Source: Sediminibacillus massiliensis (GTDB taxonomy: Bacteria; Bacillota; Bacilli; Bacillales; Amphibacillaceae). Taken from it: a stretch of DNA of 64,000 nucleotides. The DNA lies in contig NZ_LT732535.1 in the NCBI RefSeq assembly GCF_900156915.1, forward strand, positions 3,415,477 to 3,479,476, read 5' to 3'. Numbering within the stretch: position 1 is the first letter of the stretch; every line of letters begins with the position of its first letter. Below, one piece after another: positions 30,732 through 38,051 of this stretch. The notes beneath the pieces are model-generated. The model saw only the letters and a program-made list of their open reading frames with translations, was not told the DNA's origin and searched no databases. The translations under genes and the position numbers were made by a program.

Positions 30732-32068
30732 GGTAATCCAGAAACACCGGTCTTCTTGAAAACATCCTTTCTTTTAGAAGAGGGTGGTATATTCATTTGC
30801 ACCCTGTACTTTGCTACTGTCCTTCTCGATACACAAATATCTTGTTGTTGTAACTGCGAAGTGATGGCTTGGTCTGATAGTGGCTTTCTAACTGATTCAG
30901 CTGCAATCATCTCGCTTATCATCTTCTTGATCAAATGGGAGGATGCCTCCGTCCCGTTTTTCAGCTTTAAGGCTGAAGAGAAAAAATACTTCATTTCGAA
31001 AATGCCAAAAGGAGTTTGTACGAATTTGTTGGTTGTAGCTCTGCTCACGGTTGACTCGTGCACACCACATACTTCTGCTATTTCTTTAAGCGTTAATGGA
31101 TCTAAGAAAAAGGGTCCTTTCCTGAAAAAATTATATTGTTTTTCCGTTATGGCCTTCATTATCTTCACTAATGTTATTTTTCTTCGTTCGATACTTTGGA
31201 TCAGCCAGCGGAAATTTTTATATTTATTCTGCAGGTAAATGGATGCTTCAGACTTTTTGTTGAGCGTACTTAAATAATGATGATACTCTTCATTCATTTT
31301 TATCTTGGGAAGCGTATGGTCGTTAATTCTGATTACAATGTTCCCTTTTTGAAAAGAAACGTTTACGTCTGGTGTAATGTAAGTGGGTTTGAACTTTTCG
31401 ATATTTGCAGCGGGTCTGGGATTTAGCGATTTAATGATAGAGTATGCATGGTCGATATCCTTGTTTGTGACAGCTAATTTTCGTTCAATGAATTTTTGAT
31501 TTTTTTCAGCGAATTGCAAAAAGTAATTTTTGATTATTTCTTCAGCAACTTTTTCTTGAGGATGAAAGTGGTTTAATTGAATGAGAAGACAATCGATAAG
31601 GTTTCTTGCTCCCACTCCGATAGGATCTAATTGTTGTATCTTTTTTAAGCAGCCAGCAACTTCTTCTTTGGCGACTCTCAAATGCTCAGCTGTAGATTCA
31701 AGGCTCTCTTCGAAATAGCCTTTGCTATTTAGCATCAAAATGATGTAGTTCATGATTCGGTGTTCTTTCTTTGAAATCTTTAGAAAAGAAAGCTGATTAA
31801 GGAGATGCTGGCTCAATGTGTAGGAATCATTATTTATGTAATCAATAGGATTGGTGTACTGTGAGATATTATTCGTCGATCGAGGCGGCCTATCATAGGT
31901 ATGATTAGAATTGGTTTCTTCCAATTCGATAAAAGGATTTTCTAATGATTGATCTTGTATGAACTCTGCAAGTTGTAAAGATGAGTATTGTAATAATGAA
32001 ATGGCTTGTTGTAGTTCGGTTGTCATCGATAATCTGATTTTCTGTTCCTGGACCAGACCTAATTCCAT
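30728..32068 (-). CDS. rpoN: RNA polymerase sigma-54 factor (RpoN/SigL)
   Basis: 446 residues. Region I is present at the N-terminus (MELGLVQEQKIRLSMTTELQQAISLLQYSSLQLAEFIQDQ, residues 1-40), with the acidic region II after it, then the core-binding domain, the helix-turn-helix LTLKEIAEVCGVHESTVSRATTNKFVQTPFGIFEMKYFFSS, and the RpoN box SRRTVAKYRV (residues 414-423), which reads the -24 GG. It follows the family closely except that the RpoN box starts with Ser. The stop codon TAA belongs to the terminal repeat of element B, so the natural 3' end was probably replaced. GGAGGTG precedes the ATG. It lies 65 bases downstream of the aldehyde dehydrogenase gene with a weak hairpin between, so sigma-54-driven read-through may feed back on its own expression. 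In other Bacillaceae rpoN usually lies near cggR or elsewhere, not in a Hyp cluster. Confidence 0.96.
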   Translation of the reverse strand: MELGLVQEQKIRLSMTTELQQAISLLQYSSLQLAEFIQDQSLENPFIELEETNSNHTYDRPPRSTNNISQYTNPIDYINNDSYTLSQHLLNQLSFLKISKKEHRIMNYIILMLNSKGYFEESLESTAEHLRVAKEEVAGCLKKIQQLDPIGVGARNLIDCLLIQLNHFHPQEKVAEEIIKNYFLQFAEKNQKFIERKLAVTNKDIDHAYSIIKSLNPRPAANIEKFKPTYITPDVNVSFQKGNIVIRINDHTLPKIKMNEEYHHYLSTLNKKSEASIYLQNKYKNFRWLIQSIERRKITLVKIMKAITEKQYNFFRKGPFFLDPLTLKEIAEVCGVHESTVSRATTNKFVQTPFGIFEMKYFFSSALKLKNGTEASSHLIKKMISEMIAAESVRKPLSDQAITSQLQQQDICVSRRTVAKYRVQMNIPPSSKRKDVFKKTGVSGLP

Positions 32069-32097
32069 GTTTTCACCTCCAAAATGGGTTGGTAGTA

Positions 32098-32128
32098 AAA
32101 CCGGAGAAAGATTAGCATCTTTCTCCGC
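32098..32128 (-). terminator. Weak hairpin between aldehyde dehydrogenase and rpoN genes
   Basis: Minus-strand stem CGGAGAAAGAT / ATCTTTCTCCG followed by only GGTTTTAC. The short T-tract suggests partial termination with read-through into rpoN. Confidence 0.6.
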
Positions 32129-32133
32129 TGTGT

Positions 32134-33588
32134 TTACTCATACTTAATGGCACATGTTTTAATATTGGAATAGAATTTCAGAGCCTCCTGACCTTGTTCC
32201 CGCGTATGTGAACTTGATTGCTTTAACCCTCCAAATGGGGCCTGGTACTCCACACCGGCTGTCTCCAAATTCACACGCACCATTCCAGCCTCTGCATCTT
32301 CTAAAAACTGGTGGGCTTTAGCCAAGTTCGTTGTAAAGACTGAACCGCTTAATCCGTATTTTGTATCATTAAAGGTGTCGATTGCTTCTTGATAATCCTT
32401 TACCTTTAAAACGGCAGCTATAGGTCCGAATATTTCATCTTGAAATAGTGGGTGGCTTTTTGATATACCCTCTATAACCAATGGATTTACATAGTAGCCA
32501 TCTTCTGAAAGTTCATCCTTGTTTTCATGGATTATATTGGACTCCTTCTTTGCCAGTTCTACATAAAGATTTACTTTACGGTGTTGTTCTTTCGAAGCAA
32601 CCGGTCCTAGGTATGCGTCCTTATCGAGAGGATTCGTAAGTTTTACCTTTTCCATCTCGCTTTTAATAGCTTCTATAAAGGAATCATAAATCCCTTCTTC
32701 TACAATAATTCTGCTGGATGCAGTGCATTTTTGCCCCGCTGAGCGAAATGTGCCACTTACAATGGCGGGCACAGCAGTGTTTAAATCTGCATCGTTTAGT
32801 ACGATAGCGGCATTTTTCCCGCCCATCTCCGTTTGATATTTGATATTGCGCTGGGCACAGACTCCGGCCAGCCTAGTGCCGGTATAGGTTGAGCCAGTAA
32901 AGGATAGTCCATTAATTTCCGCTTCTTCCGTTAAGTATGTGCCTACTTCTTTGCCTTTACCTATCACTAGGTTGATAACACCTTCCGGCAGATCCGCTTC
33001 CTCGAAAATCCGGCAAAGCTTGTAAGCAGTCAGTGACCCATTTTCGGCAGGCTTCCAAATAATTGTGTTACCACAGATAAGTGCCGGGGCTAGCTTCCAT
33101 ATAGGTATGGCAACAGGAAAGTTCCAGGGGGTAATCAATCCCACAACCCCTAATGCGATTCTTTTCGTGTACTGCAAGACTCCATTAGCGGAAGACGGGA
33201 TAACATCACCGTCTGCCCTTACACCTTCTGCTGCATAGTATTTCAGAAGCTGTATCCCGCGAGCAACTTCGCCTTTCATTTCTCCGATCGGTTTTCCCAT
33301 TTCTCGTGTTGCTAACTCGGCTATTTCATCTGTGTTGTTTTCCAGCGCGGTTGCCATAGCATAAAGGTAATTCGCACGTTGGTTTCCAGTTAGCTTTCTC
33401 CAGTGAGGTAAGGCTTGGTGCGCGGCTTTTTCTGCTAAGGCTACTTCCTTTTGACTGGAAAAGGCAATTTCACCAACAGGTTCATTTACATTGGCGGGAT
33501 TATATCGAAGAGATCGTTCGCCATTTCCGATTTCCCACTTGCCATTGATCCAGTTTGTTGCCACTAAAGGGCTGTGTGTGATGTTCAT
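32134..33588 (-). CDS. 2-oxoglutarate semialdehyde dehydrogenase (hydroxyproline pathway)
   Basis: NAD(P)-dependent aldehyde dehydrogenase, 484 residues, cytosolic. Conserved residues are Asn155 in TPWNFPVA, Glu254 in TEMGGKNA and the catalytic Cys288 in GQKCTASSR, with cofactor-binding IWKPAE and FTGST. The superfamily is certain. The substrate is assigned from context: it lies 30 bases after a DapA-family gene and beside hydroxyproline epimerase and dehydrogenase genes, the arrangement in which this enzyme turns 2-oxoglutarate semialdehyde into 2-oxoglutarate. It is transcribed with the DapA-like gene from the sigma-54 promoter at 34541-34557. Confidence 0.9.
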   Translation of the reverse strand: MNITHSPLVATNWINGKWEIGNGERSLRYNPANVNEPVGEIAFSSQKEVALAEKAAHQALPHWRKLTGNQRANYLYAMATALENNTDEIAELATREMGKPIGEMKGEVARGIQLLKYYAAEGVRADGDVIPSSANGVLQYTKRIALGVVGLITPWNFPVAIPIWKLAPALICGNTIIWKPAENGSLTAYKLCRIFEEADLPEGVINLVIGKGKEVGTYLTEEAEINGLSFTGSTYTGTRLAGVCAQRNIKYQTEMGGKNAAIVLNDADLNTAVPAIVSGTFRSAGQKCTASSRIIVEEGIYDSFIEAIKSEMEKVKLTNPLDKDAYLGPVASKEQHRKVNLYVELAKKESNIIHENKDELSEDGYYVNPLVIEGISKSHPLFQDEIFGPIAAVLKVKDYQEAIDTFNDTKYGLSGSVFTTNLAKAHQFLEDAEAGMVRVNLETAGVEYQAPFGGLKQSSSHTREQGQEALKFYSNIKTCAIKYE

Positions 33589-33618
33589 CTTACCAACTCC
33601 TTTCCCAAAATATTCGGG

Positions 33619-34506
33619 TTAAACTTGCTTGGATAGTGGTTTTACTGCTTCGTGGTAAGCCTTTTGAATATTTGCATACTCTTCATTCGTTAATGGAAGA
33701 CGCGGTGGACGTGTTGGACCGACCGGTTGATCTGCCAGCTCCATCATGTATTTAATTGCCTGGACTAATTGTGGTTCGGCGTCATAGTGAAATAGTGGAA
33801 GCATTTTCCTGTATAGGGGGAGTGCTTCTTCCACTTTTCCTTCCCTTGCCAAGTTAAATAGTTGAACTCCTTCTTCAGGCAGGGCATTCGGTACACCAGA
33901 GATCCAGCCGGTTGCTCCGCAAAGTGGGCCTTCCATCGACAAATCATCCACCCCTATAAGCACTTCCAGGTCGGTTTTTGCTTTGATGTCATGGACCCTT
34001 CGAATGTCGCCACTGAACTCTTTTACACCAACCACATTGTCGATTTTCGCTAGTTTGGCGAGGAGGTCAGGTGTTAGATCTGTCGCATAATCCCGTGGAT
34101 TGTTGTATGCAATAATAGGTAAGCCGACTTTTGATAGTTGTTCATAATGATAGATTACTTCATTTTCCAATGGATTATAATTGATTGGAGGTAAGGCCAT
34201 GATTCCTTCAGCTCCATGTTGTTTCGCATGCTCTGCCCAAAATACAACATCTCTTGTCGCCGGGGCTCCTGTTCCGACCACGACCGGTACTTTATTTTTG
34301 CTGGCTTCCATCACTGTTTCTACTACTTTAGCTCTTTCTTCATGAGTTAATGTCGCATATTCACCAAGCGATCCATTAGGGATTAATCCAGCAACACCTT
34401 TACTGATCATCCATTCACATATTTCATACAGACGTTTTGTATCCAGGCTGAAATCTTCTTTCATCGGTGTAACGAGGGCGACGTAGACTCCTTTAAACTT
34501 TTCCAT
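33619..34506 (-). CDS. DapA-family 1-pyrroline-4-hydroxy-2-carboxylate deaminase
   Basis: Class I aldolase-fold enzyme of the dihydrodipicolinate synthase/N-acetylneuraminate lyase superfamily, 295 residues. Schiff-base Lys162 lies in VVGVKEFSGD, catalytic Tyr134 in IIAYNNPRDY, and the carboxylate-binding loop is GSLGE (45-49). In hydroxyproline catabolism a DapA homologue deaminates and dehydrates 1-pyrroline-4-hydroxy-2-carboxylate to 2-oxoglutarate semialdehyde. The neighbours make this function far more likely than lysine synthesis. Start: ATG 34506 (MEKFKGVYVALVTPM) has AAAGGAGTG upstream. A longer frame would pass through the sigma-54 promoter at 34541-34557 and is rejected. Confidence 0.9.
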   Translation of the reverse strand: MEKFKGVYVALVTPMKEDFSLDTKRLYEICEWMISKGVAGLIPNGSLGEYATLTHEERAKVVETVMEASKNKVPVVVGTGAPATRDVVFWAEHAKQHGAEGIMALPPINYNPLENEVIYHYEQLSKVGLPIIAYNNPRDYATDLTPDLLAKLAKIDNVVGVKEFSGDIRRVHDIKAKTDLEVLIGVDDLSMEGPLCGATGWISGVPNALPEEGVQLFNLAREGKVEEALPLYRKMLPLFHYDAEPQLVQAIKYMMELADQPVGPTRPPRLPLTNEEYANIQKAYHEAVKPLSKQV

Positions 34507-34540
34507 CAAAACACTCCTTTTGTTTTTTCTATAATTACAA

Positions 34541-34557
34541 TGCAAAAACTATGCCAA
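34541..34557 (-). promoter_or_regulatory. Sigma-54 promoter of the DapA-like/aldehyde dehydrogenase operon
   Basis: Minus-strand TTGGCATAGTTTTTGCA with exact GG-N10-GC spacing. It overlaps the last codons of the upstream FAD oxidoreductase gene, so the second half of the pathway can be transcribed both from here and by read-through. Confidence 0.9.
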
Positions 34558-35754
34558 CAAATCATTGCTGCCTTGGTAGAGATCGTCCCGGCCCTGGCTG
34601 ATGTCGGGATGGAATTTGATTGTGGCATTTTCTCGTTCTTTTTTGACTAGCTGTCGTGCAGTATCTAATTGTTGGTGGTTTTCTAATAGATTCATATCTT
34701 TAGCAATACTCAGGCCCGCTACGGTACCTTGTCTAATTGCAATTTTTGCGCTTTCTATTCCGGTAATGTTCCCTGCAACATACAGGCTTTCCACAGGTGT
34801 GCACATGTTCTCGTTGTGAGCGGGTATGTGTCCTCCTAAAGATGGGATATACTTCATTGGACAATCGGTCAGGGCGATCAATTCGGACAGAGGATATAAA
34901 CCGCCGGCAATACATACAAAGTCAACATCGATGGTTCTGTCTGTACCATCGATAATTTTTCCTGACGACGTCACACGAGCAACCCGCACCGCTTCCACTT
35001 GAGTAGTGCCAATAATCTCTATTACTTGTGTCCTCAACCTTATCGGCACCCCCCAAACCTTAAAACCGCTGTTTGGATAAAAGGCAAGTGCCCTCTCTTT
35101 TAACCAGGATGATTTTTGGATAAGAGCCCCACCATATCGTAATAGTGGGGAAGGGGCCAGGTGTGAAAGTGTTGACAGGGTATTTAATACTTGCTTGGGG
35201 TTACTCTCTTGTTCACTTAAAATGGTCTGTGGTGGGAGCACCATAGAATCGATATCGACATCTGCCAGTTTTAGTTCATGGGCAATGGCCATGGAAAGAA
35301 CATTCAGACCGACGATTATTCCTTTTTGTCCGGGTTTTACTTTATGTACATTAGTCATTACCTGAGCTGCTCCGATAGTCATCACGCCAGGCAAGGTCCA
35401 ACCCGGAATTGGTATGCTTCGTTCCGCCGCTCCGGTCGCTAGTAACAACGCTTCAGCGGTGAAGACTTTTTTGTTCGTTTGTACTTCCCATTGCTTCGCG
35501 ACTTTTCTTATATGATGGACACTTGTATGATAGTGGATTTCGACGGGAAGCTTTTTGACCTCTGACTCCAGCTTTCCCGCCTCTTCTATACCGTTCCACC
35601 AAACACCGTTTGGTTCCTGGTGCAGTTGGCCTAAAAGTCTTCCACCCGGTTTGACAAACTCATCGACTATAGTGACTTCAACACCTTGTCGGGCTGCGGT
35701 TATGGCAGCTGATAACCCTGCCGGACCAGCCCCGATTATCAATAGACTACTCAT
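34549..35754 (-). CDS. FAD/NAD(P)-binding subunit of D-hydroxyproline dehydrogenase (HcnB-like)
   Basis: 401-residue flavoprotein. The N-terminal Rossmann motif is LLIIGAGPAGLSAAITAARQG, followed by PGGRLLGQLH. A central LLATGAAERSIPIPGW and a C-terminal YVAGNITGIESAKIAIRQG complete the pyridine-nucleotide-disulphide oxidoreductase fold. In related amine/imino-acid dehydrogenases (HcnB, sarcosine-oxidase alpha-like, LhpB/E-type D-hydroxyproline dehydrogenase) this subunit carries a C-terminal BFD [2Fe-2S] domain. Here that domain is a separate gene (36088-36354). Its start overlaps the end of the ferredoxin-like gene by 8 bases, so the three subunits are translationally coupled. Role: electron transfer from the DadA-like subunit encoded at 39931. 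Specificity is inferred from context. Confidence 0.87.
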   Translation of the reverse strand: MSSLLIIGAGPAGLSAAITAARQGVEVTIVDEFVKPGGRLLGQLHQEPNGVWWNGIEEAGKLESEVKKLPVEIHYHTSVHHIRKVAKQWEVQTNKKVFTAEALLLATGAAERSIPIPGWTLPGVMTIGAAQVMTNVHKVKPGQKGIIVGLNVLSMAIAHELKLADVDIDSMVLPPQTILSEQESNPKQVLNTLSTLSHLAPSPLLRYGGALIQKSSWLKERALAFYPNSGFKVWGVPIRLRTQVIEIIGTTQVEAVRVARVTSSGKIIDGTDRTIDVDFVCIAGGLYPLSELIALTDCPMKYIPSLGGHIPAHNENMCTPVESLYVAGNITGIESAKIAIRQGTVAGLSIAKDMNLLENHQQLDTARQLVKKERENATIKFHPDISQGRDDLYQGSNDLLA

Positions 35755-36085
35755 GATAGACCCCTTCTTTAAAAGGTGCTGGCAGCCTTTTGCCTGATTG
35801 AATAGTCATTCCTTCTGCCAATTCTGTCAGGCAGGCTCTCTGTACATGATGTTCGTTAATTGTAACCCTGCATTCAAAGCAATGGCCGATATTGCAATAA
35901 ATACCGCGAGGAGATTCTGTTTCTTCATGATGGCGGAGCGTCCGGATATTGTTGGCGAGCAGAGCACTTGCAATCGTGTCGCCCTGGTACCCTGATAGAA
36001 CTTTTCCATCAAAAGTGAAGTTGATCTCCTGTCTATCTTGGTCTATCGATAATATTGGGTGGTTTTTAATACGCAGTTGTCCCAA
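35747..36085 (-). CDS. [2Fe-2S] ferredoxin-like subunit of D-hydroxyproline dehydrogenase (HcnA-like)
   Basis: 112 residues. Plant-type ferredoxin fold with the cluster ligands in YCNIGHCFECRVTINEHHVQ (C-x4-C-x2-C) and a fourth Cys in RACLTEL. The segment FTFDGKVLSGYQGDTIASALLANN is typical of HcnA/SoxA-N-type subunits. It lies between the BFD-like and FAD/NAD subunit genes with a 2-base gap and an 8-base overlap respectively. It probably carries electrons within the membrane-associated dehydrogenase complex. Confidence 0.88.
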   Translation of the reverse strand: MGQLRIKNHPILSIDQDRQEINFTFDGKVLSGYQGDTIASALLANNIRTLRHHEETESPRGIYCNIGHCFECRVTINEHHVQRACLTELAEGMTIQSGKRLPAPFKEGVYHE

Positions 36086-36087
36086 AA

Positions 36088-36354
36088 CTATTCACCTCCG
36101 AATAACTTAAACGGTACCGGCCTTACTGGCGGGCGATATTTTAATGGAATGTCATCTGTGATGGCTTCCTGATTTATGTTTGCAACTATTTGGTCAACAA
36201 AATTTCTGCAAGTTCTGCCACCGCATTGCCCCATACCTGCTCTAGTTCTTAATTTTGCCTCACGGGAGGAACAGTTGAATTCTTTTACCGTTCGATAAAT
36301 ATCCTTGTAACTAACTTCTTCACATCGACATATCACATAATCTCTGTCTGTCAT
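36088..36354 (-). CDS. BFD-like [2Fe-2S] subunit of D-hydroxyproline dehydrogenase
   Basis: 88 residues. Bacterioferritin-associated-ferredoxin-type domain with ligands CRC (residues 9 and 11) and CGGRTC (C-x4-C, near 44-49), ending PPVRPVPFKLFGGE, the sequence normally found at the C-terminal end of the HcnB-like subunit. It is therefore a detached domain encoded as the first gene of the three-gene operon. The GGAGGGGGCC site precedes the ATG, and a sigma-54 promoter lies 27 bases upstream. Confidence 0.87.
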   Translation of the reverse strand: MTDRDYVICRCEEVSYKDIYRTVKEFNCSSREAKLRTRAGMGQCGGRTCRNFVDQIVANINQEAITDDIPLKYRPPVRPVPFKLFGGE

Positions 36355-36380
36355 AGGCCCCCTCCTTTTGAAAAATGTAA

Positions 36381-36397
36381 TGCAAGAAGCGTGCCAA
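36381..36397 (-). promoter_or_regulatory. Sigma-54 promoter of the dehydrogenase subunit operon
   Basis: Minus-strand TTGGCACGCTTCTTGCA, a consensus -24/-12 element. It drives the BFD-like, ferredoxin-like and FAD subunits and probably, by read-through, the DapA-like and aldehyde dehydrogenase genes. Confidence 0.94.
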
Positions 36398-36436
36398 AAA
36401 CGTTCACCTTTAAAAGTTAAGAAAAATTGCCCTTGG

Positions 36437-36454
36437 AAACAATTTTCTAAGAAA
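36437..36454. promoter_or_regulatory. Candidate activator site
   Basis: AAACAATTTTCTAAGAAA contains the palindrome TTTCTAAGAAA. Similar words occur at 22896 (GGAAAATTGTTT) and 39855-39873 (TTTTTTAGAAAATTTAGTG, reverse orientation). It lies between divergent sigma-54 promoters. A GTCTAGAC palindrome sits nearby at 36476-36483. Tentative. Confidence 0.3.
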
Positions 36455-36521
36455 GTGGATTGTTGGTGTAAAAAAGTCTAGACAAATACATAGGAAATTT
36501 TGATATAGGTAACCGGGAGAA

Positions 36522-36538
36522 ATGGCATAGTTTTTGCA
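36522..36538 (+). promoter_or_regulatory. Sigma-54 promoter of the NhaC-family transporter gene
   Basis: ATGGCATAGTTTTTGCA with GG at 36524-36525 and GC at 36536-36537. Confidence 0.88.
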
Positions 36539-36586
36539 ACGGAATATTATGAAGACTTTTCAATCTTAAAAGGAGGAGTTAGATTT

Positions 36587-38005
36587 ATGAGTCGTGTTCA
36601 AGAACCCAAACTATTCGAGGTCATTGGGGTATTGGTATTGTTTTTAATCATCATGTTCTTGTCTGTGTCCACTTTCGCCTTACCGATTCAATTAGCTTTG
36701 TTTGCGTCATGGTTTCTATTCATTGGTCTGGGTATGAAACTGAAGCATACTTACAAAGAGCTGCAGGATTCCATTCTGACGGGAATTTACAATGGACTGG
36801 AAGCTACATTAGTATTATTCACTGTGGGGGCACTGATTGGTACCTGGATCGCAGGCGGGGTGGTTCCTGGTCTTATTTACTATGGACTGCAAGTGATTCA
36901 TCCATCTATCTTCTTGTTGGCCACAATGATTATTTGTTCGATAACAGCTTTGGCAACAGGGACTTCGTTCGGGACGGTCGGTACAGCCGGGATTGCAATG
37001 ATGGGAATTGGAGCCAGCTTCGGCGTGCCGCTGCCACTCGTAGCGGGTGCAGTTTTGTCAGGCGCGTACTTTGGAGATAAAATGTCACCTTTGTCTGATA
37101 CAACCGTGATGACAGCATCCTTAGCCAAGTTAGATGTTATTGACCACGTAAAAGGAATGCTGCGGATAAGCTTGCCAACTTATGTCATAACCGGGGCATT
37201 GTTCACAATAGTTGGCTTTTTCTATGTCAATGGTTCAGCAGACCTTAGCAGAGCGGAAGAGGTAGCGGCAGCTTTACAGGCTAACTTCAACATTGGTTGG
37301 TATGTGCTGATTCCGGCGGTAGTGGTTATTACATTGTTAGCGATGAAGAAGCCATCGATTCCCGCGATTACATTTGGTGCTTTCCTGGGTATTGTGTGGT
37401 CCATCGTGTTTCAAGGTATGCCAATTATAAACTCTATTGAAATCGCTTACACGGGGTTTGTAATCGACTCGGGAATTGACTTTTTGGATAGCCTTTTAAA
37501 TTCAGGGGGAATCGAGGCAATGCTCGGTGTCATTGCACTCATTTTGTTAGCTCTGGGACTGGGTGGTTTAATGGACAGGATCGGCGTGTTGTATGCCTTC
37601 AGCAATCTGTTCAGAAAATGGGTTGATAAAGGGTCTAGGAAATCAGGCAGGCTTACCGTTTCCACGTTGCTTTCTGCATTCTTTGGTAATGTTTTTGGAA
37701 GTGCAGCCTACGTTTCCATGATTACCGGTACAAAAATCACAGAGAAACTTTACGAAGAGCATCGAGTGGATAAACGGGCTTTATCAAGAAATACGGAAGC
37801 TGGTGGAACACTAACGGCGCCAATGGTCCCTTGGTCAGATGCAGGTGTCTATATGACTGCAGTATTGGGGGTATCAACGTTACAATACCTACCGTTTATG
37901 TGGCTGAATTTCGTTAGTATTTTGGTCACGCTTTATTTTGGATATAAGGGTCTTTATTTTTACCAGGATGATAAGGGAAAAGCCGATATAGACCAATCCG
38001 CTTAA
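36587..38005 (+). CDS. NhaC-family transporter, candidate hydroxyproline carrier
   Basis: 472-residue membrane protein with about 11-12 hydrophobic segments. It carries the NhaC-family signatures TGTSFGTVGTAGIAMMGIG, GAYFGDKMSPLSDTT and GGTLTAPMVPWSDAGVYM. NhaC members include Na+/H+ antiporters and the malate/lactate-Na+ antiporter MleN, and genes of this family often sit in amino-acid catabolic operons. Here the gene has its own sigma-54 promoter, diverges from the dehydrogenase operon and is inside the Hyp island, so I propose uptake of hydroxyproline or a related imino acid. A pure ion-antiport role remains possible. AAAGGAGGAG precedes the ATG. Confidence 0.88.
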   Translation: MSRVQEPKLFEVIGVLVLFLIIMFLSVSTFALPIQLALFASWFLFIGLGMKLKHTYKELQDSILTGIYNGLEATLVLFTVGALIGTWIAGGVVPGLIYYGLQVIHPSIFLLATMIICSITALATGTSFGTVGTAGIAMMGIGASFGVPLPLVAGAVLSGAYFGDKMSPLSDTTVMTASLAKLDVIDHVKGMLRISLPTYVITGALFTIVGFFYVNGSADLSRAEEVAAALQANFNIGWYVLIPAVVVITLLAMKKPSIPAITFGAFLGIVWSIVFQGMPIINSIEIAYTGFVIDSGIDFLDSLLNSGGIEAMLGVIALILLALGLGGLMDRIGVLYAFSNLFRKWVDKGSRKSGRLTVSTLLSAFFGNVFGSAAYVSMITGTKITEKLYEEHRVDKRALSRNTEAGGTLTAPMVPWSDAGVYMTAVLGVSTLQYLPFMWLNFVSILVTLYFGYKGLYFYQDDKGKADIDQSA

Positions 38006-38007
38006 AT

Positions 38008-38042
38008 TAATAAGGAAGACGTCGGTAAATCCGATGTCTTCC
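38008..38042. terminator. Hairpin between the transporter and activator genes
   Basis: GGAAGACGTCGG / CCGATGTCTTCC with loop TAAAT between convergent genes. T-tracts are poor on both sides, so efficiency is uncertain. Confidence 0.6.
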
Positions 38043-38051
38043 AAATCACCA

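Noticed and set aside
30756-31238. 160-codon plus-strand frame
   Set aside because: Antisense to the conserved 3' half of rpoN, without a start signal.
33619-34545. Reading the DapA-like gene as lysine-biosynthetic dapA with the longer start
   Set aside because: The longer start lies across the sigma-54 promoter, and all neighbours belong to hydroxyproline catabolism. The ATG at 34506 has the ribosome binding site.
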